A DNA stretch of 64,000 nt, from NCBI GenBank assembly GCA_036426205.1, contig CM071571.1:111432559-111496558 (forward strand). The letters are read 5' to 3'. Source of the stretch: Ascaphus truei. Lineage: Eukaryota; Chordata; Amphibia; Anura; Ascaphidae. The notes below the pieces were generated by a model. That model saw only the letters and a program-made list of their open reading frames with translations. It was not told the origin of the DNA and made no database searches. Shown here piece by piece: positions 55,570-64,000 of the stretch (its first letter is position 1; each line of letters begins with the position of its first letter). Position numbers and translations under genes: made by a program.

Positions 55570-55927
55570 CTGTCGCGGCCGAGTTTATTCTTACCTTTAC
55601 CCGGTCTCGGCCGCGACAGTAACCGGGCGCGCCGGGGTGTCCCGTGCGCGCGCTGAAGCCTCGGAGGAGCGGTCCTCCGATCGGGGCTTCCCCCTCCCCT
55701 CTCCGGGTCCGCCGGGTCCCCCGGAACCCCCCACCGCCGTCCCCCACATCGCGGCACACCAGGGCTCCCTCGGGGAGCCCTGGGCACGCGCGCATGGGGC
55801 GCAGGCACTCGATGAAGCGTGACCGCGCATCGGTGACGCGCGGCACGCCGAGAGGATTTGGCTAGCAAGCCGGGAAATCTCCCGGCTTGCGGAACTAGCC
55901 AACTAAGATTTAAACGTGTCGCCACTG
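55570..55927. mobile_element. GC-rich TA-flanked MITE
   Basis: Flanked by TA (55568-55569 and 55928-55929). Termini CTGTCGCGGCCGAGTTTATT and (complement) CAGTGGCGACACGTTTAAATC are imperfect inverted repeats. They resemble the CACTGGCGACACACTTTATT end of copies A-D, so it may be a distant member of that group. Inner hairpins include GTCGCGGCCGAG/CTCGGCCGCGAC and CAAGCCGGGA/TCCCGGCTTG. The interior is strikingly GC- and CpG-rich against an AT-rich background. ORFs across it are artefacts of that composition. Confidence 0.65.
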
Positions 55928-55929
55928 TA

Positions 55930-57330
55930 TTTGGAGATTGGCCAGAATGAGGGCACTAAACCCAAAGCTACTGATGCAAGTACCCCCCCCCCATCCACTA
56001 AATATATTTGAGGAACGACCACATGCCGGATCCTGAATCCACCCATTTCCTGTCCAGCGAGATGGAAAGGGGCAGCATGGTGGTGAAGCACACACCAAAG
56101 TTTGCACTGACCCGAATGTCTGCTTCAAAGGTAGTTCAGAACAATTGGGGTTATGAATAGCCTTAAGTACATTACCTGGGTCAATGACTTGAATGTACTG
56201 TAAAGTCTTTATTACCCATCATAGCCAGCACATAGGCCACAGTATCTATAAGAATCGGGTTGAATATGTGGACAATATTGTATGTCTATATTTATATACA
56301 ATATAGGGGAAATGTGTAGAACATCTGATCCTGCTCATTATTATTAAGGGAGTTCTCTTATCTAGAGATCACAGTCCTTTCACCTGCCCACTGTCCTAGT
56401 ATAAGATCCTGTGTTCTGTTGCCTAACCATTGCCCCGTCCCTGCCTAACCCTATTTACACATTCATCTTAAACATCCCACTGCCCCTGCGTTTACATGTA
56501 TATTGGGTCTGGGACAAAGATGTGTTTTACTGAGAAAAGTGATATGCTGTATAACATAAATGTATATGGTTTGAGTATCGCAACATTAAATCTGCAAGAG
56601 TCCACATATTTTAATAATGGAATGCCATAATTACAGATGTTCTCTGTGATGCGATTTTCACTATTCTGGTGCAGCCGCACAGCGGCTACAGTTCTCGCAG
56701 TTCCAAAAACAGTAAACTGCCCAGGAGGATTAACTCTGTGGGGTTCCATGCCTCTGAATGGGAAGATGCAGGGTTTGGCAACCCCCTGGATAACATACTG
56801 TACCTGTATATGCCCTTATATGTGTCTCTCCATCATGAGGGGGAGGCTATCTGGATGTATGTGGTCATTTACATCTTCAAGGTTGTTGGACAAGACACGT
56901 AACACTGTCCAGCCCCATTGATGATGTAAAGTTAAAGGGTAATTGTACCCCTGTAGGCAGCCCGTATCACCCTTTTGTAACTGCTGAATATGTAGATATG
57001 GTATTAGTAATGTGTCGTGAGCAACAACGAGGTCTTAGTACGCACAGCAAATGAAAATATATGCATGTGGCTGCATGTATTATGCTATTTATTATACTTT
57101 ATATTTTTAAAACATTGTACTGTTGTCCCTGTTGAATATTTAAAAGGATGTTGGACACATCATCAAGTTTTGATATGGGAGAGTGAAGCCCCACTAGGGA
57201 CTACTATGTGAGGTAAGGGGTTAATGACCTTAAGGGGTTAACTGTTTGGGTGGTAATGAAGAGAGGTGGGTAACGAGGAGAGGGGAGGATAATGAGGAGA
57301 GCGGGGGTAACGAAAGGGGGTAAGTGCGGC
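55930..57330. other. Continuation of retrovirus-like interior and unassigned sequence
   Basis: Short overlapping frames at 56637-56921 have hydrophobic runs (YLYMPLYVSLH) but no match I recognise. A G/A-rich run with GGTAACGAGGAGAGG-type units lies at 57245-57325. No 3' LTR found. Confidence 0.3.
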
Positions 57331-57730
57331 CTCGAGGGGGGATGGTCCCTGGGAGCAGGTCGATGGTACAAACGTGGGATCAGTGTGGCGGTAACTCCTC
57401 TGCCTGTCTTATGTCGAATGCATCCACAAACTCCTGGGAAAAAGCTGGAGGGCATGACGAAGAAGTCTCAGCGAGTGGTCGAACCCCGGAAATGGTGCAA
57501 GACCTCGAAAGACAAGATTCATGGCAATGTTGTCCCCAGGCTGTCACTTGACAATCGATCATGGGGTTGTGGTGCTGCAACCAGGGAAGGCCAAGGACCA
57601 CTGGAGTAGAGGAAGAGCAAATGACATAGAATGAAAGTGTTTCCTTGTGGATTGCCCCCAGCGACACCAGCAAAGGTTTAGTTTCGAGGGTGATGGTCTC
57701 AAGTATCAGAGGTCTTCCATCAATGGCCAC
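57331..57730 (-). pseudogene. Gypsy-type protease and start of RT leader
   Basis: Reads LLVSLGAIHKETLSFYVICS, TPVVLGLPWLQHHNPMIDCQ and, near the end, FSQEFVDAFDIRQAEELPPH. This is the retropepsin-to-RT junction of Sushi/Gypsy-type elements (LGLPWL..HNP and LPPHR..DC). The polymerase itself is missing beyond about 57330. Confidence 0.8.
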
Positions 57731-58193
57731 TACTGCAAGGTTTCCCTAGTATGGAGAGGAATGGAGTGGAGTTCCACAAATGCATGATCAATGAAATTAC
57801 CTGCTGCTCCTGAGTCCACCAAAGCCTGAGTGAAGATGGAGGCTGGTCCCCAGGAGAGCGAAACTGCCAGGAGGAGCCGTGCAGGTTGGGGTGGAGAAAG
57901 AATAGAAAGGGAACAGCCGAATTATTAGAGTTTTTGAAGGACGGTCTCGCTCGGTTTTTGCTTCCGGAGATCTATTCTGATACAGAGAGCAATCAATTCC
58001 TCCAGATCTTTAGGGGTGTCCTGGCAGGTCATATTGTCCTTTAAATGCTAAGAGAGCCCTTGCCAAAATGCTACCAGCAGAGCTTCAATGTTCCAGCCCA
58101 TTTCCGCAGCAAGGATACGGAATTCAATGGCATACTGGCCCACAGTGCTGGTTCCTTGCCTATTTGTAGGAGCAGAGGACCTGCGACTGAGAG
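57731..58193 (-). pseudogene. Gypsy gag-protease connecting region, decayed
   Basis: Expected to encode the nucleocapsid part between gag and protease; no intact zinc knuckle is visible. Frames are broken. Confidence 0.45.
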
Positions 58194-58661
58194 TTACAAA
58201 ACTCTTTTGAATCCTTGAAGAAAGTCAGCGGGGTTTTCAATCAGTGGGGATTCCTTCTCCCAGAGAGGGGAGGCCCAGGCCAAAGTCTCGTCTGTTAGTA
58301 TGGAAATGGCGTATGCTACCCTGGATCGATGGGTGCAGAACATGGAGGGCTGGAGTTCGAACTGGATCGAACACTGATTCAAAAATCCTTTGCACGTCAT
58401 AGGGTCCCCTCCATAATGAAGAGGTGTCGGGATCCGTGGTTCTCTAGGCGTAGGGAATGACAGAGCTGGCGCAGGAGATGCTGCTAGCAATGGCGGTGCA
58501 GGGGTAGAACCCACTTGGAATGTATCCAGCTGGGTGATAATGTCCTGAAGTCGACAAGAAATGAGTGAAAGCTGTTGGTTGTGCTGGGTGAGGCATGTCT
58601 CATGATCTCCAAGTAGTTCCCCTTGGAGAGATACGGCTCAGACTACGTCAGCGGGGTCCAT
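58194..58661 (-). pseudogene. Gypsy-type gag remnant
   Basis: The N terminus begins MDPADVV then a stop, near 58661. The open part contains LHYGGDPMTCKGFLNQCSIQ, RVAYAISILTDETLAWASPL and NPADFLQGFKRV. These match the capsid-like gag of Sushi-ichi/Gypsy elements (the family that gave rise to mammalian RTL genes). Frame lost after GFKRVL. Confidence 0.8.
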
Positions 58662-58767
58662 GTTTGGCCGAGCAAAATGTGATGGTGCTCGTCTCAAATC
58701 TGGAGGTGGACCCACAGGGCTGAGGTAGGGATGTAAATAAACCGACCAGAGCCCTGGGACAGAGTCT

Positions 58768-59159
58768 TGTAAGAGTTTTCGTTGTCGGTATGGAAGCAGG
58801 GGTCAAGGCTGGCGGCAATGGTACAGAGTCCAGGGAACAGGCAAAAGGTCAGGGCAGGTGGCAGTGGTGCAAAAGTCCAGGCAACAGAAAAAGTGTCAGG
58901 GCAGGCGGAAGGCAGCGAGGTCGGGGTCACGGTCCGGGATCAGCAACAAGGAATTCGAACAGGTAACAGAAAGAGTGACAGCAAAGACCTACAGGAGATT
59001 AGAAACACAGAATTTTGCTCGGCGACTCCCACTAGGAAGTGCAGCCTTATGTAGCAGGGTGCCAGTAACAAAAATGGCCAAATTGAGTAGAAAGGGCAGG
59101 CAGCCTGGAAAACATGAACTGGCAACACAACCCGGCACGGATGGAGCAGAATCCTTACA
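58768..59159 (-). repeat. Candidate 5' LTR of the Gypsy element
   Basis: On the minus strand it starts TGTAAGGATTCTGC and ends AACTCTTACA, giving TGTAAG/CTTACA ends and 392 bp. It lies about 100 bp upstream of the gag start, as expected. No partner copy in the window confirms the boundaries. Confidence 0.5.
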
Positions 59160-60420
59160 GGGGGTCCCCTTGACTTACAGCACTGATGAAGCATTGTACG
59201 TGAAAAGCGCGCATCAGTGAAACTCCACATGCACGCGCAGATCGTTCATTCTGACCGCAACACTTTGTTGCGGAGCTCTGCGCTGAAGTACTATCTTAAT
59301 TAATACTAGCGCTTTTGCTGGGGGTATTCATCCAGAGAAAAGCGCTCTGCTCTGTTGGGGACTACAGTACCAATCCTCTGACCCTGCAGATCCAACTCTA
59401 ATATACTTAAGCTCTCAATACAGCAGAAGAGTTTCATAGCTCTCGATTTTGTTGCCAAGCACTCCTCCATGGTCATCGGCACGAATATAATCTCACGATC
59501 AGTGCCAATGCAGGAATGTGCCACAATTTAAAGCCTTTTTACCAATGATCAGTATATGATGCAGGAGTTTACAGTTGATTAATTCATTCTACAGAAATGA
59601 TCTTACCTGTATTCAAGCACTACTCCACTGATATCGGCACTGATATAACCTATACATTCAGTGCCGAGGCACGAGAGTGCTATCAATTAAAGCCTAATTG
59701 GATCTTTACTTTGATTCTTGTTTGTCTTAGGCTGTGTGGGCTGCGTGCCTCTGCATTGCTAGCGGCACTGACCGCAGTCATACAATCAGCGCAGGTGCAG
59801 AATTAATCTATTGCTGACACCTCCCAACCCAGTGTGCAGTTATCATGCAACTCCATATAGTCATCAATACTGATATGATACTTATGATCAGTACATGATA
59901 CAGGAGTCCACAGCTGATTCATTCGCTCTACAAAACACTACCTTGGCTATATTTGCTGTGTAGGCTGTGCGCGTCTCTGCATTGCTATTGGAACTGACCG
60001 TTTTAATACCACCAGCGCAGGTGCATGATTAGTCTGTTGTTGACAACTCCAACCACTAAATATTGCTAGTGGCACTGAACGCACTCATACGATCAGCGCA
60101 GGTGCAGGATTAATCTACTGTTGACACCTACACAGCTACTGTGCACTTATCATGTAACTCCATGTAGTCATTAATACTGATATGATACTTATAACCAATT
60201 TATGATACAGGAGTCCACAGTTGATTCATTCGCTTTATAACTCTACCTTAGCTATATTTGCTGTGTGGGCTGTCTGAGTCTCTGCATTGCTATCAGTACT
60301 GACCGTTTTTACACGACCAGCGCAGGTGCAGGATTAGGTTGTTGTTGTTGACACTTCAACCACGATATGTTTGAGGGGAAGCATCATTTTGTGTTCTCCT
60401 CTCTTTGAGTTGCATCTGCG
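59160..60420. repeat. Hammerhead-like motif followed by ~306-bp tandem units
   Basis: CACTGATGAAGC..GTGAAAAGCGCG at 59181-59215 has an exact CTGATGA and a GAAA. From about 59570 two and a part units of about 306 bp repeat: GCTAGCGGCACTGACCGCAG (59758) recurs as GCTAGTGGCACTGAACGCAC (about 60064), and GATACAGGAGTCCACAG recurs. No coding. Confidence 0.6.
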
Positions 60421-60965
60421 CAATCTAGGTCAACTTATTGTTGCGGACTCTGGAGAGTGCCCATACCATTAGCAGCATCCTTTTGCTCTATGTGGAATAT
60501 TAATCTACTGTTTATACTGTACTCAATGCACCATCACTGACATCTGCACTGATACAGTATATTCCTAAGATCAGTGTAAATGAATAGTGCATAACATTAG
60601 ACATTGAGAGCTATACTAGTTCCTCTATTGATCTAACTAATAGTGGAATGGAACTACGGTACCTTACACAGGGATCAAAAGAGGTGTATATTTAGCCCCA
60701 GAATCTTTGTCTGATTCTAAGGCAATCCTATATATCTTTATAGGTCTGTACTAAGACATAATAGTCTTCTACTACACATTAGTGCATGATCGAGAGCATT
60801 CATATAGTACACTTATATCGATCCAAGTCACTATATATATGTTGTTTGATTTTAAAACCCAATATTTTATATTCATTTTTTTACATTAAAACTTATTTTA
60901 ATTAATTCACAAATCATTTTTCAGTGATAGAGTGCTTGGAAACTAGGTTTCTTATTCTTATGTAT
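60421..60965. other. Unassigned AT-rich sequence
   Basis: Nothing recognised. Confidence 0.3.
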
Positions 60966-61250
60966 CTGTGAGCCTGGAGTCATTCAGGGGGAAAGAAGAT
61001 GCCTGTGGGGATCTATCGTGTCTCTGGCAGGACCCTCATAGGATGGAGGCGCTGTACCAGGAGAAAACCTGCTCTGTTGCTGCTCCCAATTATATTATGC
61101 GGAGCCCTCAGCCCTCCTGGAAAATCCCAGGTGAGCTAAACAGCACCACAGCACACCCTGTAGCTACCGAATTTCCCTATACACATACTGTATATACACA
61201 CTATAAACTAGTTTACTGTTTAGCTACATGCTCCTTCTGTAAGTAAAATG
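60966..61250 (+). mobile_element. Retroelement leader with primer-like site and splice donor
   Basis: TGGAGGCGCTG at 61044-61054, then a leader ending ATCCCAG|GTGAGC (GT at 61131), like 7801-7872. The preceding GATCT..CTCTGGCAGGACCC parallels 7775-7800. No gag recognised downstream. Confidence 0.45.
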
Positions 61251-61715
61251 GTTACGGGACCTATGTACTAAGCATCGCAAATTGAATTTTTGGGTGTAGA
61301 AATGTACACATGGAAATTACAAATTATATTGTGCCTTCTGTGTGTAGAACATGTTTTCTCCATGTGTGCTTAAAGCATAAAACATGTTTAAGACAAGTAT
61401 ATTGGTGCCCAAAAAGGGATGTACATGATGCATCAATGTAAATGATATGTACTAAATAAAATGTACCTGTGAGCCATGAAAATTGTTGAATATGCGTTAA
61501 AATTAACTGTCAATTTGAACCTGCCAGAAATCCTAAAATGTGTGTTTGTATTGTTAGCGCAGAGCTAAGTTGATGTGCAGCAACGAAAATGTATTTCATT
61601 ATATAGATTAACAAAATTTATTATTTTCGATTTGGCCATTGTAAATAATATTACACCAATAATTCATAATTTCTAATACTAGTTATAAAAGAAAAACACA
61701 TGCTTCTATTTCAAT
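61251..61715. other. Unassigned AT-rich sequence
   Basis: Begins with CCTATGTACTAAGC (about 61260), similar to Harbinger-type termini in this window, but without a clear partner. Confidence 0.3.
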
Positions 61716-61718
61716 TTA

Positions 61719-61830
61719 GTGCAGAATAAATGAGTTCTTCAGGATTAGATGATACCTTTTTATTTGGACTAACAATTTATGTCATAGGAAAGCTTTCGAG
61801 AGTTCTCCTCTCTTCCTCATGTCTGCAATA
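61719..61830 (-). repeat. Dispersed retroelement-end repeat, left inverted copy
   Basis: GTGCAGAATAAATGAGTTC and GATACC..TTTGGACTAACAA at the left are inverted relative to 63923-63962. The minus strand then reads GAAGAGAGGAGAACTCTCGAAAGC (61791-61820), a hammerhead-like CTGAAGA/CGAAA-type module. Confidence 0.55.
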
Positions 61831-62390
61831 CTGATTAACAAAGGAATCTATGGCAAAAACAGTGTTTGGGAGAGCAGGGGGAAAAAACCAACAGAGATGT
61901 ACTGTAGGTAAGGTAGGGGGAGAAAGTGTTTGAAGACATGGAAGGGTGTAAAACGGTGTCAAGAACAGCATGGAGGGGGAAGGGGATGCTGGGGGGGGAA
62001 GGTGTGGCTAAGAAGAGAGGCAGGCAGGATAATTACAAACAATTCTGATAGTGTGTGAGAAAACCCATATTAAGGGGGCTATGTACTAAGCTCCGATAAG
62101 TCACTTTTAGACCGCAAAGTGCTCTTCGATCGTGATTTTTGGCTCAACCCGATGCACTAAGCATTTGTATTGTATTATATACATAGATACATTAACAGGC
62201 ATTAAATGGGAGTGAAAAAATAAAAGACATGAATGAAAAATGATAAAAACCTGTAAAAGTTAAAATAATAAACTTTTCTTTTGTTTACTCACCATTAGAT
62301 GTCCACTCTCCGAAATCCAAGCGACCCGGAAGCACAGGAACCAATCCACAGGTAAGCCATAAAATAAAACACCATAACAAATCCACGTCT

Positions 62391-62480
62391 GTGTCTTCTT
62401 TGGGGTCTTCTGGGGTCTTCTGGGGTCTTCTTCCATCTTCTTCCATCTTCTTCCGGCTTCTTCCGTCTTCTTACGCCACG
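62391..62480. repeat. Short minisatellite (TCTTCTGGGG / TCTTCTTCCA)
   Basis: Three TCTTCTGGGG-type units followed by TCTTCTTCC-type units. The minus-strand Lys/Glu/Arg-rich ORF at 62295-62534 is an artefact of it. Confidence 0.8.
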
Positions 62481-62648
62481 CCCTTCTTCTCTTCTTAGGA
62501 GGGGAGATGTTCCCTCCTCAGCGACTAGCTTCAAAATGAGGCGACATAGGCTTTTATAGTCCTATCACGTCACATTTTGGTCAAATGTTTCCCACGGTCC
62601 TGATTGGGCCGTGAAAAACATGTGATTTGGCCGATGGAAAAAAAAATG

Positions 62649-62890
62649 ACGACGTCATTTAAAGGCAATGAAAGCACAGCCAATCAGAATGGCTTTGCTT
62701 CAATTGCCTTTAAGATGACGTCATTAAAAGAAACATGGCCGGTCTCACATGGTACGGTAGCCAATCAGAGCGTGGGAACTCCATCCCATCTCTGATTGGC
62801 TCTAGTAGACCATGTGACAGAGGCTTGGGGGAGAATGGATGTGACGTCTTTGAAAGTGTGTCACATGGTACTAGAGCCAATCAGAGTTGG
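62649..62890. repeat. Clustered palindromes with CRE and CCAAT motifs
   Basis: GACGTCATTTAAAGGCAATG (62651) pairs with CAATTGCCTTTAAGATGACGTC (62701). CACATGGTACGGTAGCCAATCAGAG at 62747 pairs with CTCTGATTGGCTC..ACCATGTG (62791-62817) and recurs directly at 62862. Probably subterminal repeats of the Harbinger-like element; they also create CRE-like and CCAAT-box-like sites. Confidence 0.7.
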
Positions 62891-63914
62891 GATGTATTTC
62901 CCACGCTCTCATGTATGGATAATGTATTTAGCATCATTATTTTGTCATTGTTGTGAATAATGTAATTTGTATTTAGCTAAAGGCTTCTTTATGGTAGTAA
63001 GATTAGAATGATGGTGGTTACTTTAAATTAGAATTGTTTTGGCAATGGTTTGGCTTTAGCAATTGAATAGGGAATTGTATAATTGATTTGTATTGTATTT
63101 TAATTGTTTGAGGAAATGGATTAATTGATTGATGCTAATTGTATTGATGTTGGTTAGTTTCTAATTGATTTTCAGGATGGCATTGGTGGTTAGGGGACAT
63201 GATGCACATATTATTTGCATCATGTACACACTCAATGCAATTGTGTGACATTTCATAGACATTTGTATAGCTGCAGTTTGTTTTTTATATTTGCAATTGC
63301 TGCTGGATTTATTTTAACATGCAATGTGGTGGTTTTAAGATTAAAAATTCATGTTTTGATTTGTGGATGTTTTATGTGTTTCATAATGGGCAAATAATAT
63401 ATTATCCATATCTGGATAATAGTTATTTTGCACATTATTGTACTGTATGTGTTGGGGGGGTGTATTGGCCCCAAGGGTATGTGGGTAGGCCTCCCTTGTG
63501 GGTAGTGGGTGAGGGTGGTTAGGCCTCACGGGGTGGGGGGTTAGAGTGGGAGGTATGTAGGCCTCCCGAGTGGTGGGTGAGCCCCTGCTCATGTACACTA
63601 TTATTAAAATGTTTTTATTTAGTGTACGATCGCCTGTAACAGTCTTGCATGGAGATAGCAAATCTCCATGCAAATGCTACAGGTGGCTTTTTTTTCTATC
63701 AGCTAGCGAACAGAAAGGTTCAGAACGCTAGCCGGGGGGAAAAAAGCAAATCGTATGCTGTGGCTGTTTTGAGCTATTTTGAGCAGGTACGTAAAAAAAT
63801 GGCCTCAAGGCCTTAGTGCATCGTGTCCCCGGCTTCACTTTTTAACGAACCTGCTTTTTGGCCAAATCAGAACGCAAAGCCATTGAGCTTAGTGCATAGC
63901 CCCCTAAGTCCTTT

Positions 63915-64000
63915 TGTTTTTGTGAAAGGGTATCACCTAATACTGAAGAACTCATTTATTCTGCACTATCGCAACTGGACTAACATGGCTATTTCCGTTT
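63915..64000 (+). repeat. Dispersed retroelement-end repeat, right copy (runs off the window)
   Basis: GGTATCACCTAATACTGAAG, GAACTCATTTATTCTGCAC then CTGGACTAACATGGCTA. Inverted partner of 61719-61757; together they bracket the Harbinger-like element. Confidence 0.6.

Larger units (their letters stand above)
62074..63904. mobile_element. Non-autonomous Harbinger-like DNA transposon, 1.83 kb
   Basis: Termini GGGGGCTATGTACTAAGCTC and (complement) GGGGGCTATGCACTAAGCTC are inverted repeats, flanked by TAA on both sides (62071-62073 and 63905-63907), the 3-bp target typical of PIF/Harbinger. No transposase or Myb-like ORF is present. The interior holds a CTTCTTCC minisatellite, clustered palindromes with TGACGTCA-like and CCAAT motifs, then 1 kb of AT- and G-rich sequence. 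Confidence 0.85.

Noticed and set aside
55472..55925. Several overlapping ORFs of 60-139 residues, Arg/Pro/Gly-rich
   Set aside because: They span the GC-rich MITE where stop codons are rare in all frames; composition artefact.
62295..62534. Lys/Glu/Arg-rich ORF
   Set aside because: Encoded by the CTTCTTCC minisatellite on the opposite strand.
1..64000. CRISPR arrays, prokaryotic operons, ribosome binding sites
   Set aside because: Sequence is plainly eukaryotic repeat DNA; the direct repeats seen are minisatellites or transposon copies without spacer regularity.

Overview
This 64 kb window is eukaryotic intergenic or intronic DNA made almost entirely of transposable elements. It carries CR1/L2-type and 2A-bearing APE-type LINEs, a Penelope-like element, several Gypsy/Metaviridae and retrovirus-like LTR elements, and many short inverted-repeat DNA elements. 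The mix suggests a vertebrate, most likely an amphibian (frog); this is inference from repeat content, not proof. I recognise no intact host gene, rRNA, tRNA or CRISPR array.

Layout. 0-8.4 kb: degenerate tandem repeats, the end of a Tigger-like element, a Harbinger-like MITE (1928-2407), a TA-flanked MITE (4558-4972) and retroelement leader debris. 8388-13174: a complete LTR element with 610-bp LTRs and an exact 5-bp target duplication. It has no gag/pol; on the minus strand it carries a long coiled-coil reading frame whose broken downstream part contains a lamin coil-1B-like block. This is the most unusual object in the window. 13.2-19.4 kb: fold-back elements, LINE scraps and unclassified sequence. 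19.4-22.7 kb: an unidentified minus-strand ORF, then a decayed Gypsy RNase H-integrase tail with polypurine tract and LTR. 23.4-28 kb: LINE tail, Tigger-like MITE, fold-backs, a second TA-MITE, and a Penelope-like element in head-to-head halves. 28.7-37.2 kb: a LINE with a 2A-like (DIETNPGP) motif, most of which occurs twice in tandem. Both copies hold the same MITE at the same site, and the first copy is full of small indels.

37.5-48 kb: two L2-type LINEs, one interrupted, a near-perfect 130-bp-arm palindrome, and two oppositely oriented copies of an LTR-like element that share a leader (tRNA-primer-like site plus splice donor). 48-53.4 kb: mostly AT-rich sequence and a dimeric minisatellite. 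53.5-57.3 kb: retrovirus-like LTR with a Lys-type primer-binding site and a decayed interior split by a GC-rich MITE. 57.3-59.2 kb: Gypsy gag-protease on the minus strand with an LTR. 59.2-64 kb: roughly 306-bp tandem units, another leader module, and a 1.83 kb Harbinger-like element with CRE/CCAAT palindromes.

Nothing here works as a pathway. The history is one of nested insertion, and several insertion orders can be read from target duplications and empty-site comparisons. Short motifs resembling hammerhead ribozyme cores recur at about eight repeat loci, which fits the presence of a Penelope-like element.
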